Source: Methanobacterium sp. (lineage in GTDB: Archaea; Methanobacteriota; Methanobacteria; Methanobacteriales; Methanobacteriaceae). From it: a stretch of 64,000 bases of DNA. The notes beneath the pieces were generated by a model. It was given only the letters and a program-made list of their open reading frames with translations. It had not been told where the DNA came from and searched no databases. Positions 29,911-39,614 of this stretch are shown here, piece after piece (position 1 is the stretch's first letter; every line of letters starts with the position of its first letter). Both the position numbers and the translations under genes were made by a program. The stretch spans positions 62,001-126,000 of the forward strand of contig NZ_JBCFBO010000002.1 in assembly GCF_038562635.1 (NCBI RefSeq). The letters are read 5' to 3'.

Positions 29911-30627
29911 TTGAAAAAATATATCTTTGCAGCTTTAATTATTTTAGCAGTTGTTGCTGCATCTGGATGTACAACGCAAGGTACAACCGGGTCTGGAAAT
30001 GTAGTAAACCAATCACAAAATGTAAGCGGTTTTAACCAGGTTTCAGTTGATGGTTCAGGTACCTTAATTATAACTCAAGGGAATAAAGAATCATTGACTA
30101 TTGAAGCAGAAGATAATATCCTGCCAAATATTAAAACCAGTGTAAATAACAATGTTTTAAACATCAGACACAGCAACTATACTTTAGTACCTACCAAACC
30201 AGTTAAATATTATTTAACAGTAAAAGACCTTAATTCCATCACATATTCTGGAGGAGGGAAAATCCAGTCCAACGGTTTAAAAACCAATTCATTGACTATA
30301 AACATCAATGGGGCAGGTGAAGGCACCCTAAGCAATTTAAACGTTGAAGCCCTTAAAATCATAATTTCAGGAGCAGGCAAATTAACCATGTCAGGCACTG
30401 CCAACAATCAGGATATCAGCATCTCTGGAGCAGGGGAATATAACGCAGGTGATTTAACCAGCAAAATAGCGACCATAACAATTAGCGGTGCAGGAAGAGG
30501 AACTGTTAAAGTATCTAACTCATTAAATGCAGTAGTTAATGGTGCAGGGCAGATATCTTACATAGGTAATCCACAGGTAACTAAACAGCTGAACGGTGCT
30601 GGAAGTATAAAACAGGTTACAGGTTAA
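29911..30627 (+). CDS. DUF2807 (head-GIN domain) lipoprotein
   Basis: 238 residues starting with TTG at 29911 behind GGGAGGGG. A signal peptide (KKYIFAALIILAVVAA) ends in the lipobox ASGC, so the product is probably lipid-anchored outside the cell. The mature part is a repetitive beta structure with many GAG motifs (INGAGEGTL, ISGAGKLTM, ISGAGEYNA), typical of the DUF2807 right-handed beta fold. Function unknown. A hairpin with a T-tract follows. Confidence 0.88.
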   Translation: MKKYIFAALIILAVVAASGCTTQGTTGSGNVVNQSQNVSGFNQVSVDGSGTLIITQGNKESLTIEAEDNILPNIKTSVNNNVLNIRHSNYTLVPTKPVKYYLTVKDLNSITYSGGGKIQSNGLKTNSLTININGAGEGTLSNLNVEALKIIISGAGKLTMSGTANNQDISISGAGEYNAGDLTSKIATITISGAGRGTVKVSNSLNAVVNGAGQISYIGNPQVTKQLNGAGSIKQVTG

Positions 30628-30642
30628 CTCAGCTGAAAAAAA

Positions 30643-30685
30643 AAACAGTTTAAATCAATTAAACTGTTTAATTTTTTAATTTTTA
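30643..30685 (+). terminator. Hairpin plus T-rich tail
   Basis: AAACAGTTTAA (30643-30653) pairs with TTAAACTGTTT (30659-30669) across a 5-nt loop and is followed by TAATTTTTTAATTTTT. It sits 15 nt after the DUF2807 stop and is the clearest terminator-like structure in the window. Confidence 0.6.
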
Positions 30686-30896
30686 ATTAAAAACATTTGT
30701 TTAATAAAAATTTAAGCAATCAAAAAATTCTAATCTTTCATTAACTTTTCTAGCGGATCACCCACCATAATGCTTTTTACCATACTTTAACATGTTTCAC
30801 ATATTTCTAGAAATTATCAGTTACTACAAAAAAATATTTTGTCCTTCTTTTGACAGCTATACCACATATCCAACTTAAATAACTTGAAACAGATAG

Positions 30897-31595
30897 TTAA
30901 TACTTCATTAACTCTTTTAAAGAGTCATTTACACCATAAGGCTTTTTACTGTAATATCTTTTAGCATGTTCCACTATCAAAGCATGATATTCCTGATAAA
31001 GAGGCACATCCTCAGGCAGGTTTGATTCAAACAGTTCTTTAAGTTCCATATATTTTATATCTTCACTGACAATTCCCAAATGAGAAAATATCCGTTTTGT
31101 ATATGCATCAACCACGAACTGGGGCTGTTTATAAGCATAAAGAAGAATTGAATCGGCAGTTTCATTACCAACACCTTTAACTGCCAGTAATTCTTTTCTT
31201 GTTGGGACATTCCCATCGATTTCTATAAAAAATCTGGTTATTTCCCTGAGGTAAACTGACTTCTGGTTTAAAAATCCTGCACAGCGGATGGCTGATTTCA
31301 AGGTTTCAACATCTAACTTTAACAATTTTTCAGGGTCAATTACATTTAATTCATTGAGGTTGAATAATGCCATTTCTGCAGACAACCAGGATGTATTCTG
31401 CGTCAAAATTGCACCAAGGATTATCTCATAGATTTGATCCCGCTTCGCGGGCAAATCATAATTTTCAGGATGATAACCCCTGATAGCTCCAGTTTTTGTT
31501 GGATTTGTCCCATCGTGATTTATTAATGGCCACCAGCCCTGCGGGCCGTAAAGGTCATAAAGTTTATCATAGATTTTAATTATCTGTTCCTGCAT
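30897..31595 (-). CDS. HhH-GPD DNA glycosylase (endonuclease III-related, no Fe-S cluster)
   Basis: 232 residues of the HhH-GPD superfamily. QGWWPL near the N-terminus and AILTQNTSW match the endonuclease III-related subfamily. The helix-hairpin-helix is [19 protein letters not shown] and the catalytic Asp is in VVDAYTKRI. At the position where endonuclease III has its lyase Lys (GRKTA), this protein has GNETA. No C-terminal four-Cys cluster follows. It is therefore probably a monofunctional base-excision glycosylase. The ATG has only a weak GAG. Confidence 0.85.
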   Translation of the reverse strand: MQEQIIKIYDKLYDLYGPQGWWPLINHDGTNPTKTGAIRGYHPENYDLPAKRDQIYEIILGAILTQNTSWLSAEMALFNLNELNVIDPEKLLKLDVETLKSAIRCAGFLNQKSVYLREITRFFIEIDGNVPTRKELLAVKGVGNETADSILLYAYKQPQFVVDAYTKRIFSHLGIVSEDIKYMELKELFESNLPEDVPLYQEYHALIVEHAKRYYSKKPYGVNDSLKELMKY

Positions 31596-31680
31596 TTTCT
31601 CAACGCCAAATTACATGTTAAGTTATTAAATGTAGTTTAAATGTAAATCTTAATTAGGTTCCATATTTACAATTCAAAAA

Positions 31681-31990
31681 TACAAATATCATTACTTTAA
31701 GTATTTTAGTTAAATTTAAAGATTATAAACTATTTCTATATTTCCAATTTAAAAATATCATTAACCAATTTAATTCATTTCAATTAAACTTAAAATTCCA
31801 ATAAAATAATCCTATACGTACTCCTTAAAAAAATATCATCTACAATCCTTTTAAACGTATTTTAGTCAATTTAAAATTATATAAACTCTCTCCCTACATC
31901 TCCCTTAAAAAAATAGTGATAATTGAAAAAAATATCATTAAAAATCATTTTAAATGTGTATTAGTTAAATTTAAATCAAATATTATATTA
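31681..31990. repeat. Diverged intergenic tandem repeat (about four units)
   Basis: AATATCAT recurs near 31685, 31748, 31833 and 31934. In three units it is followed by a stretch resembling TTTTAAACGTATTTTAGT and AATTTAAA. Units are 65-100 bp and diverged. It fills most of the gap between the glycosylase and the PPOX gene. No gene is evident. Confidence 0.55.
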
Positions 31991-32052
31991 AACTGTTAAT
32001 TGAAACTTTATTTCTTGTAGAAATTTATCCAAAATCAGGAGGAAAATAATTT

Positions 32053-32520
32053 ATGCAATATCGAATGAGAAAACATCAGTTGAGCGAAGAAGAAATAACC
32101 AAACTCTTAACCAAACAACCAGTGGGCAACCTGGCAACCATAAATGAAAATGGATATCCATACGTGGTCCCTGTACATTTCACTTACCATGAAGGTAAAA
32201 TTTACATCCATGGACTGCCAAAAGGACAGAAAATCAACAATATTCAGGCCAATGAAAAAGTGTGCTTTGAAACTTATTTCATGAAAGGTTTTATTCTCGA
32301 TGAAAAACCATGTGATGTAAATACAGAATATGAAAGCATTGTTATCATGGGAACCGCGTCAATTATTGATAATTTTGATTTAAAAGAAGCAGTACTGAAT
32401 AAGATTGTGAAAAAATATACTCCTCATTTAGAAGGGACCAAAATGCCCGATAATGTGATAAGGGGTACAGGCGTAATTGAAATAACTATTGAAGAATGTA
32501 CAGGTAAATATTATAAATAA
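32053..32520 (+). CDS. Pyridoxamine 5'-phosphate oxidase-like flavoprotein (NimA-like)
   Basis: 155 residues with the split-barrel FMN fold of the PPOX/nitroimidazole-resistance group. GNLATINENGYPYVVPVHF, KIYIHGLPKGQKI and CFETYFMKGF match conserved strands. Such proteins bind FMN or F420 and reduce small molecules or protect against them; the substrate here is unknown. AGGAGG precedes the ATG. It stands alone. Confidence 0.88.
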   Translation: MQYRMRKHQLSEEEITKLLTKQPVGNLATINENGYPYVVPVHFTYHEGKIYIHGLPKGQKINNIQANEKVCFETYFMKGFILDEKPCDVNTEYESIVIMGTASIIDNFDLKEAVLNKIVKKYTPHLEGTKMPDNVIRGTGVIEITIEECTGKYYK

Positions 32521-32775
32521 GCGTGGCTCTGTAAAAAAAGTTTTATTTTTATATTTTCCAATTTAAGATCTAAATTCATTAATTTTTCTTTTTTTTAGGA
32601 GATTAGATCGTTACTCCAACTTACTAATTGAGCTGCCAGCAGTAGCCTGCGGCGTTATATAAAATAACTGTTTAAAAACAGTAATGAGGTTATGTGATTA
32701 AAATATTTATAAATTTGACTTATTTATTTAAGTTGATGCCATAAATTGTAGATTATAAAGAATAAATAAAACACT

Positions 32776-32830
32776 CAAAAAACTAAGTTTTTTGGTGCCC
32801 TCGAACATTTCATGTTCGGGGCCGAGGAAA
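32776..32830. repeat. Palindromic element (double hairpin)
   Basis: CAAAAAAC-TAA-GTTTTTTG (32776-32794) is followed by GTGCCC and then CGAACAT-TTC-ATGTTCG (32802-32818) and GGGGCCGAG. The order hairpin, GGYGCC, hairpin, GGCC matches the element inside the TPR gene at 37953-38000. The rest of the 32521-33034 gap holds a short open stretch (about 32830-32942) that may be a gene remnant. Confidence 0.65.
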
Positions 32831-33034
32831 ATTAGATTCCTTTTTAAAAGACAATAATTTAAAACTGATTTGCAGTTTAAATTCGGATGATTTAGAAGAT
32901 AAATTCTTCAAAATGAACAGGGAACTATTATTGCTAAAGTGAATGGTACACATTGTATAACATATGCAATAAAATAAAAGGTATAAATTGTTTAAAAAGT
33001 AATTTAAATTAAATCAGTAACCAAGAGGCATATC

Positions 33035-33421
33035 ATGAAAGAAAAACGAATGAAACAGATCATCGATGAATACATTAAAGCATATAACGAATTCGACGTT
33101 ACAGGGATGCTTAGAAATGTCCATGAAGATGTTGAACTTAAAAACACCACAAATGGAGAAGTAAATGTCCAGCTTAAAGGTATTGACACCTTAAAGAAAC
33201 AGGCCGAACAATCATTGAGCTTATTTGAAAAAAGAGAGTTGAAAATTATTGAACAGGTGATTGAAGGCAATACAGTAAAAAATAAGATTAATTTTAAAGG
33301 AGTTATCGCCATGGATTTTCCAGAAGGCGGCGTTAAATCAGGCGAACTCGTTAAACTAGAAGGCAAATCTGTTTTTCAGTTTGAAAAGGGTAAAATAATT
33401 TTAATTGAAGACGTAAGGTGA
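33035..33421 (+). CDS. SnoaL-like / NTF2-superfamily protein
   Basis: 128 residues with the compact NTF2-like cone fold. The N-terminal IIDEYIKAYNEFDVTGMLRNVHEDVEL-type pattern (helix then a strand with HEDVEL) and central VQLKGIDTLKKQAEQSL match SnoaL-like proteins. They bind small hydrophobic ligands or act as isomerases; no function can be fixed here. GAGG precedes the ATG by 6 nt. Confidence 0.8.
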   Translation: MKEKRMKQIIDEYIKAYNEFDVTGMLRNVHEDVELKNTTNGEVNVQLKGIDTLKKQAEQSLSLFEKRELKIIEQVIEGNTVKNKINFKGVIAMDFPEGGVKSGELVKLEGKSVFQFEKGKIILIEDVR

Positions 33422-33427
33422 AAGTGA

Positions 33428-33650
33428 AATTATCCTTTTAACTTATTAAAATATGTTAAATTTTCTAAATATTTAATTTATTTAATCAAATTATAAAATT
33501 GCCTTTAATTAGAGAGGTAAGATAAAAAATTTCCTCTTAACCTGCTAAAATCTAACTAGCATTCATAAATATCCAATTTACTTAATCATGTACTATCTAA
33601 TTATAAAATTGCCTTTGATCAGATAATAGAAATTTCCTCTTTTTAACGAT
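33428..33650. repeat. Intergenic tandem repeat (100/102-bp period)
   Basis: AATTATCCTTTTAAC (33428), AATTTCCTCTTAAC (33528) and AATTTCCTCTTTTTAAC (33630) mark unit starts. ATTATAAAATTGCCTTT with TTAGA or TCAGA recurs 110 bp apart. Two units plus a partial third lie in the 537-bp gap before the ATP-grasp gene. Confidence 0.8.
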
Positions 33651-33958
33651 TCACTAAATTAAGTTTTTCATTTAACTATTTTTTCTAGTTTTATAACAAT
33701 TAGGTGTTTTATCACAATTCTTAAAATTCTGAAATTATTCACAAACACATTGTAACTATCCTGTAGACATGTGCATAAATGATTAAACAGATTAAATAAA
33801 GGATTTATTCATCAAAAGTTAATTAATCAAAAGTTATTAGTTAAAAAAATAGAACTTGAGAAGAATTAAATAAGTTACACGGCGATGTTTATGTTATCTA
33901 GCTTCGAAGTAATAACAAATCAGATTATAATAGATTATATCTAAAAAGGGGTCAAAAA

Positions 33959-35038
33959 ATGAAACGTTTAATTGTAGGAGGAGCTGGCGGAACTCCTTCC
34001 AATAATTTCATCCAATCAATCAGGGAATCATCAGAAAAAGTATTTATAATTGGAATGACCAGCGATCCTTATGATCTCTGCAAGGCAAATGTTGAAAAAC
34101 GCCATTTAATTCCAAATGCTATGGAAAAAGATTATTATTTAATTCTTGAAGAAATAATAAGCGAAAATGAACCTGAATTTATCCATGTACAAAATGACTT
34201 CGAAGTACTTGCAATATCTCGATTCAGGAACAAGCTGAAAAAAATGAATGTAATTACATGTTTACCCCGACATGAATCTGTAGAAAACTGCATCGATAAA
34301 TTAAAATCATGGAAGATATGGGAAAAATCTGAAATTGAAGTTCCTAAATCATTAATTATCAAAGATGAAGACGATTTAAAGGAAGCTTTCAAAAATTTAG
34401 GGAATACAATCTGGATTAGATCGATTAAAGGAGCGGCAGGTAATGGTGCATTACCCACTTCAGATGTAGACTTTGCCAAAAGCTGGATCGATTATTTTGA
34501 TGGGTGGGGTAAATTTATGGCAGCAGAATACTTAAGCCCTACCTCAGTTACATGGATGTCTTTATGGGACAGTGGCGAACTTATCATTGCACAGGGAAGA
34601 AAAAGACTTAACTGGGCGTTTAATGACCGAACCTTATCTGGAGTTACAGGTATAACTGGTACTGGAGTTACAGTATCAGACCATTTAGTGGATAAAATAG
34701 CCCAAAAAGCTATTTTAAGCGTAGATTCTAAGCCTCATGGCGTGTGGTCCGTAGATATGACCTACGATAGCAAAGGAATGCCGAATCCTACTGAAATAAA
34801 TATAGGTAGATTTTTCACCACAAGTCTGTTTTTTACAAAATTAGGGCTTAACATGCCATATATATATTTAAAATTAGCTTTCGGCGAAGAATTACCTGAA
34901 ATAAAGAAAAAAATAAACCCCTTACCTCCGGACTACGCATGGATTCGAGGAATGGACACCGAACCAGTTTTAACAAATATGAAAAAGATCAGTGAATACG
35001 AAAACGACCTGAAAAAACGCAGAAGTCTGTATATTTAA
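33959..35038 (+). CDS. ATP-grasp family ligase-like enzyme
   Basis: 359 residues with an N-terminal Rossmann-like domain (LIVGGAGGTPSNNFIQSI) and a carbamoyl-phosphate-synthase-like ATP-grasp domain (WIRSIKGAAGNGALP for nucleotide binding, then TEINIGRFFTT). The family couples ATP to formation of a carboxylate-amine or related bond. It is 29 bp before a HAD hydrolase on the same strand, so the two likely act in one small-molecule pathway. AAGGGG precedes the ATG. Confidence 0.85.
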   Translation: MKRLIVGGAGGTPSNNFIQSIRESSEKVFIIGMTSDPYDLCKANVEKRHLIPNAMEKDYYLILEEIISENEPEFIHVQNDFEVLAISRFRNKLKKMNVITCLPRHESVENCIDKLKSWKIWEKSEIEVPKSLIIKDEDDLKEAFKNLGNTIWIRSIKGAAGNGALPTSDVDFAKSWIDYFDGWGKFMAAEYLSPTSVTWMSLWDSGELIIAQGRKRLNWAFNDRTLSGVTGITGTGVTVSDHLVDKIAQKAILSVDSKPHGVWSVDMTYDSKGMPNPTEINIGRFFTTSLFFTKLGLNMPYIYLKLAFGEELPEIKKKINPLPPDYAWIRGMDTEPVLTNMKKISEYENDLKKRRSLYI

Positions 35039-35067
35039 ATTAGTACCGCAAAAGTTATCTATATCTA

Positions 35068-35712
35068 GTGGTGATTGAAATACCCGGAACTATTTTTTTA
35101 GATTTAGACGGAACCTTGTTAGATACTTCTCCAAGGCATTACAAACTATATCAAGATATCCTTAATAATAAAGGAGTATCAGAATCAAAAGTTTCCCTTG
35201 AAAAATTCTGGAACATGAAACGTGCAGGTATAAAAACACGTGATATTTTACCTGCATCTTTATCAAATGAGATTATAGACAGTTTTGAAAAGGAATGGCT
35301 GCAGAAAATAGAAAAAAAATCATACCTGCAGTACGATGAACCTTTTCCCAAAACAAAAAAGGTCTTATCCTGCTTAAATAAAGAATTTGATCTGGTTCTG
35401 GTCACATTAAGGAATAATACCGAAAATCTTCACTGGGAACTCTCAAAATTAGGCTTGCAAAATTATTTTAAAGCTATAATCTGCGGTGAAGGTCCTAAGA
35501 ATAAATTAGTTGAAGACTATTTAATGGATAGTCCTGATGAGAAATGTATAATTATCGGTGATACTGAAGAAGATATAAAAACAGGTCTAGAATTGGAAAT
35601 AATTACCATTTCGGTTACATGGGGAATAAGATCTAGGGGCTTTTTAGAACAGTTTAACCATGACTTTTGTATAGACAGTTTTCAAGAAATAATGGACATC
35701 GTTAATTTTTAA
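35068..35712 (+). CDS. HAD family hydrolase
   Basis: 214 residues. Motif I is FLDLDGTLLDT, motif II LVTLRN, and motif IV IIGDTEEDIKTG. A helical cap follows motif I (C1 type, phosphoglycolate-phosphatase-like). The region of motif III has GEGPKNKLVEDYL. GTG at 35068 or 35071 is the start; no ATG is available. It is the second gene of an ATP-grasp/HAD pair. Confidence 0.87.
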   Translation: MVIEIPGTIFLDLDGTLLDTSPRHYKLYQDILNNKGVSESKVSLEKFWNMKRAGIKTRDILPASLSNEIIDSFEKEWLQKIEKKSYLQYDEPFPKTKKVLSCLNKEFDLVLVTLRNNTENLHWELSKLGLQNYFKAIICGEGPKNKLVEDYLMDSPDEKCIIIGDTEEDIKTGLELEIITISVTWGIRSRGFLEQFNHDFCIDSFQEIMDIVNF

Positions 35713-35762
35713 TTGGATACATAAAAAACGGGTTAAATGATGTTTTTAGTTTTTAATTTACT

Positions 35763-35833
35763 GTCAAAAGTGTAATTTTGACGTCCCCCACTTTTCAATT
35801 CCATTGACTTCGTTATAGTGTACTATAACGAAG
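35763..35833. repeat. Two perfect inverted repeats
   Basis: GTCAAAA/TTTTGAC (35763-35782, 6-nt loop) shares its arm with hairpins at 13052 and 13149. ACTTCGTTATAGT/ACTATAACGAAGT (35806-35833) has 13-bp arms and a 2-nt loop. Both lie in the gap between the converging HAD and TPR genes and could serve as a bidirectional terminator. The right half AGTGTACTATAACGAA recurs at 54735-54750. Confidence 0.65.
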
Positions 35834-36044
35834 TTCAACTAAAATAATATCTAAAAATAGATTTTAAAATTAAACAAAATAACAAATTATTGCTTTTATA
35901 ATGTCAATTGTTGAACACTGTTTAATCCATCTTTTCTACAAATTTTTGTATACAATTCATATTAAATTTAAAAATTGTTCATTTTATACAAATAATTAAA
36001 ATATCTTTACAAATTTTAAATAAACTTCTAAAAAATAGAAAAAG

Positions 36045-37055
36045 TTAGATTTTATATTTTTTAGCTTTTAAAATCTCTTTTTGAGTATTTAAAGCAGGCT
36101 CAAAGCCCCGATTTATTTCTAAAGCTTTATTGAAAGATTCTATTGCTTCTTCATTTCTTCCAAGTTTTGTAAGAACATTGCCTTTTTTATAAAATGCATA
36201 AATATTTTCTGGATATAACATGATTGATTTATCAATGTGTTCCAGTGATTCCTGATATTTCCCCAGTTTTTCTAGAGTGTGACCTTTATTACACCATAAC
36301 ATAAAATTGTTTGAATCAAGTTCCAACGCTTTATCAAAACATTTTATCGCTTCTTCATATTTTCCCAGTTCTTTAAAGCTGAAACCTTTCTGATGCCATG
36401 ACTCTGCATTCTTCGGGTTTATCTTTAAAGCTTTATCAAAACATTTTATTGCTTCTTGATGTTCTTTAATTCCTATAAATGCCAATCCTTTGCCCTGCCA
36501 TGCATCTACAAATCTTGAATTTATAGATATGGCTTTATCGAAACATTCAATTGCTTCTTTATTTTTATTAATTTTTCCAAAAACCAGTCCTTTGTCATAC
36601 CATGCATATATAAACTTGGGATTTATAGATATGGCTTTATCAAAACATTCAATTGCTTCTTTATTTTTATTAATTTTTCCAAAAACCAGTCCTTTGCCAT
36701 GTAATGCTTCTATATATTTTGAATTTATATTTATAGCTTCATTAAAGCATTTTAAAGCATTTTCATATTCTCCCCAATTATATAGAATCACACCTTTATT
36801 TTGTCGTGATCTAAAATGTTTTGGATCTAATTTTGAAGCGTTATCATAAGATTTAAAAGCTTCATTCTTTTTACCAAGGTTTTCAAAAGCAACACCTCTA
36901 TTATTCCAGAGTGTAGAATCTTCTGGATTTATTTTTAAACCTTGATCAAAATATTTAATAGCTTCATCATATTTACCATGATCTAGGCATTTATTGCCCT
37001 TTTTAATAAATGAATTTCCATCATTTTTAGTTTTAAAAATATTTAGTATTCCAAT
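36045..37055 (-). pseudogene. TPR protein A, without a canonical start codon
   Basis: An open frame of 336 codons encodes about nine TPR units (FDKAISINP, YDKGLVFGKI, and so on). It begins right after a GGAGG site at 37063-37067. The family leader motif IGIL is present, but the NTG codon of its paralogs is lost through a 1-nt deletion, leaving only ATT at 37055 at the expected position. The first in-frame GTG is at 36791. Either AUU is used or the gene is dead. Two neighbouring TPR units are almost identical in DNA, indicating recent duplication. Confidence 0.6.
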
Positions 37056-37157
37056 ATGATAACCTCCTTAAAAAAAGGGAAGTTAGGCTGATATTAGAGT
37101 AACAGCCTATGAATATATTTAAATTGTGTACTTTTACTATTATTCCCAGAAATTTTT

Positions 37158-37467
37158 TTATGATCCTTTTAATGCCCTTCTTTTAACCTCTGCTATGAAC
37201 TTTATTGTTTCAGAGCATGCATCAACCAAACCACCTACAATCACTGCACCTCCAGCTGTTGCACCAGCTATTCCGGAGGCAATCATACCGTGATCTCTAT
37301 TCGCTATTCCGTTTACAATTGTCGTAACAGCTGTTGTAAAATAAAGACCAACATGGCCCCACTCTTTGGATCGGGCTTTGGATCTGCATTAGTTCCGATG
37401 GGTCCCTCCTTAGCTGCCAAGTATTCCCAACATTTTTCAACAAACCATTCATACCATGTTTTTTTGG
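37158..37467 (-). pseudogene. Frameshifted remnant of a Gly-rich effector-like tip
   Basis: Two frames join to give one plausible protein end. The first reads WYEWFVEKCWEYLAAKEGP and continues to NADPKPDP; the second reads EWGHVGLYFTTAVTTIVNG, then a Gly/Ala-rich hydrophobic stretch (GIAGATAGGAVIVGG) and ends ALKGS. A frameshift near 37370 separates them. The first frame is contiguous with the TPR-B frame beyond its TAG stop. The Gly-rich hydrophobic composition recalls class II bacteriocins, so I read it as an orphan tip of the giant-protein type. This is inference. Confidence 0.4.
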
Positions 37468-37471
37468 TAAA

Positions 37472-38722
37472 CTATTTTTTAGCTTCTAAAATTTCTTCTT
37501 TAGCTTTCAATGCAGGTTCAAACTCCGGATTTATTTCTAGAGCGTTATTGATAGATTCTATTGCCTCTTGATGTTTCTCAAGTTTTACAAAAACACGCCC
37601 TCTATCAACCCACGTTTCAACATCATTTGGATCTACCTTTAATACATCATCAAAAGATGTTAATGCTTCTTGGTAGTTACCAAGTTCAATCATAATGTTG
37701 CCTTTATTATACAATGTTTCCATATCATTTGGGTTTATTTTTAAGACTTTATCATAGCTTTCTACAGCTTCAGAATATTTTCCGAGATTTGCTAAGCTGT
37801 GACCTTTCTGAAACAATGCATTAACATTTTCTGGTTTTATCTCCAAGACTTTGTCAAAAGATTCCACCGCTTCTGGATATTTTTCCAGTTTTTCTAATGC
37901 ATATCCTTTGTTAAACCATGCACCATCATAATTTGGATCTATTTTTAAAGCGTTCGAAATCTCTGATTTCGGCGCCATGAAATCATAGATTTCAATGGCC
38001 TTATCATAGATTTCTACTGCCTCTTGATATTTTCTTAGACTTAAAAGAGCATTTCCTTTGGCAATCCATGCATAAATAAATTCTGAGTTTGTTTTTAGGG
38101 CTTTATCGTAGCATTCTATTGCTTCTTTATATTTTTCAAGCTTTGTAAGGACATTTCCTTTACTATACCATGCATTTGTATTTTGTGGTTCCAATTTTAA
38201 TTCCTTATCAAAGCAGTTCAATGCTTCTTGATATTTATCTAGGACTCCATATGTAATTCCTTTGTTATGTAATGCATTAACATGACTGGGATCACTTTTT
38301 AAAGTGTTATCATAGGCTTCTAATTCTTCTTCATACTTTCCAAGTTTTCCTAAAATCACGCCCTTATTATACCATGCCTCAACATATTTAGGATCTAATC
38401 CTAAAGCTTTAGTATAAGCCTTTAAGGCCTCCTGATATTTTCCAAGTTCTCCTAAAACAACACCTTTACCACACCATACATCAACAAAATCTGGATCTAA
38501 TTCTAAAGCTTTATCATAAGCTTCCAAAGCATCACTATACTTCTCAAGCCTTTGTAAGACAACTCCTTTACCAAACCACGCATCAGTATAATGTAAATCT
38601 GTTTCTAATATTTCATTGTAACATTTCAATGCTTCCGCATAATTGCCACTATTAATCAGGTTGTAAGCTTTTTTAATCTGTGAATTTTTCTTAAAATTAT
38701 CGAAAATGCCTATTATAAACAC
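37472..38722 (-). CDS. TPR protein B, with an in-frame palindromic insertion
   Basis: About 416 residues with roughly eleven 34-residue TPR units; consensus YDKALELDPNYVDAWYNKG. The N-terminal leader MFIIGIFDNFKKNSQIKKAY is shared with the other TPR genes here. One unit carries a 16-residue insertion (YDFMAPKSEISN...), encoded by a 48-bp double-hairpin element at 37953-38000. GTG 38722 lies within GGAGGTG; ATA 38713 is 8 nt after GGAGG. The upstream stretch with GACATGCCATAT is shared with TPR-G. Probably an intracellular protein-interaction scaffold; an immunity role is speculation. Confidence 0.85.
   Translation of the reverse strand: MFIIGIFDNFKKNSQIKKAYNLINSGNYAEALKCYNEILETDLHYTDAWFGKGVVLQRLEKYSDALEAYDKALELDPDFVDVWCGKGVVLGELGKYQEALKAYTKALGLDPKYVEAWYNKGVILGKLGKYEEELEAYDNTLKSDPSHVNALHNKGITYGVLDKYQEALNCFDKELKLEPQNTNAWYSKGNVLTKLEKYKEAIECYDKALKTNSEFIYAWIAKGNALLSLRKYQEAVEIYDKAIEIYDFMAPKSEISNALKIDPNYDGAWFNKGYALEKLEKYPEAVESFDKVLEIKPENVNALFQKGHSLANLGKYSEAVESYDKVLKINPNDMETLYNKGNIMIELGNYQEALTSFDDVLKVDPNDVETWVDRGRVFVKLEKHQEAIESINNALEINPEFEPALKAKEEILEAKK
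37953..38000. repeat. 48-bp palindromic element inside TPR-B
   Basis: CGAAATC-TCT-GATTTCG, then GGCGCC, then TGAAATC-ATA-GATTTCA and ATGGCC. Removing these 48 bp restores the normal TPR codon series (AAAGCG joined to TTATCATAG), so this is an in-frame insertion. Same layout as the element at 32776-32830. Confidence 0.8.
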
Positions 38723-38919
38723 CTCCTTAAAAAAATATGGCATGTCAGTATTAGATATGTCTCTAAAATTTGGAAATATAGTTTTATTAATACAAGTATT
38801 GAAGTTATTTAAGCCTATTCTTAATTTTATTCGTTTAACTCACTGTATAAATAGGTTTTTTTATTTTGGTTTAAATATATCCTATTCAAATTACAAAAAG
38901 AGTAGAAAAAAGTTAGAAT

Positions 38920-39614
38920 CTATTCTTTTTTAGCTTCTAAAATCTCTTTTTTAGCATTCAAAGCAAGTTCAAAATTTGGATCTAACTCTAAAGCTTTATC
39001 AAAGGATTTTAAGGCTTCTTGGATTCTATTAAGATATTTAAGTGCTATCCCTTTACTATACCACGCGCCTATACTATTTGGATCTAACATTACTTCCTTA
39101 TCAAAGCAGTTCAATGCCTCTTGATCTTTTCCAAGAACCCCATATGCAATTCCTTTGTTATGTAACGCTTTAACATAATTTGGATCCAGCTCTAACACTT
39201 TATCATAAGCTTCCAAAGCCTTTTGATGTTTTCCAAGTTCTCCCAAAAGCACTCCCTTATTGTACCACACATCAATATAATTTGGATCCAGCTCTAACAC
39301 TTTATCATAAGCTTCCAAAGCCTTTTGATGTTTTCCAAGTTCTCCCAAAAGCACTCCCTTATTGTACCACACATCAATATAATTTGGATCCAGCTCTAAC
39401 GCTTTATCATAAGCTTCCAAAGCCTCATTATATTTTTCAAGCCTTTGTAGGACTACTCCTTTACCATACCATGCATTAGTATAATGTAAGTCTGTTTCAA
39501 GGATTCATTGTAACACTTTAATGCTTCTTGATACTTATGCTCATTAATTAAATTATAAGCTTTTTTAATCTGTGAATTTTTCTTAAAGTTATTGAATATG
39601 CCTATTATAAACAC
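38920..39614 (-). pseudogene. TPR protein C, frameshifted in the first repeat
   Basis: Downstream of the leader (IGIFNNFKKNSQIKKAY) the frame is broken near 39500. TPR-B reads GAA-ATA-TTA-GAA-ACA-GAT where TPR-C reads GAATCCTTGAAACAGAC, one base short. The rest (38920-39420 and a little upstream) is open and encodes five to six TPR units. Two adjacent units, 39182-39283 and 39284-39385, are identical over all 102 bp. It is a close paralog of TPR-B. Confidence 0.75.
39182..39385. repeat. Perfect 102-bp tandem duplication within TPR-C
   Basis: GGATCCAGCTCTAACACTTT starts both units (39182 and 39284), which I read as identical throughout. 102 bp equals 34 codons, exactly one TPR. The third unit, from 39386, diverges. 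This shows very recent unit expansion. Confidence 0.9.

Noticed and set aside
32830..32942. Short open stretch reading LDSFLKDNNLKL... to a stop
   Set aside because: No start codon and only about 37 codons; at most a remnant of a lost gene.
37380..37475. Open frame continuing past the TAG stop of TPR-B, suggesting read-through or pyrrolysine
   Set aside because: The extension soon hits a frameshift, no Pyl genes are seen, and the order Methanobacteriales is not known to use pyrrolysine. A remnant is simpler.
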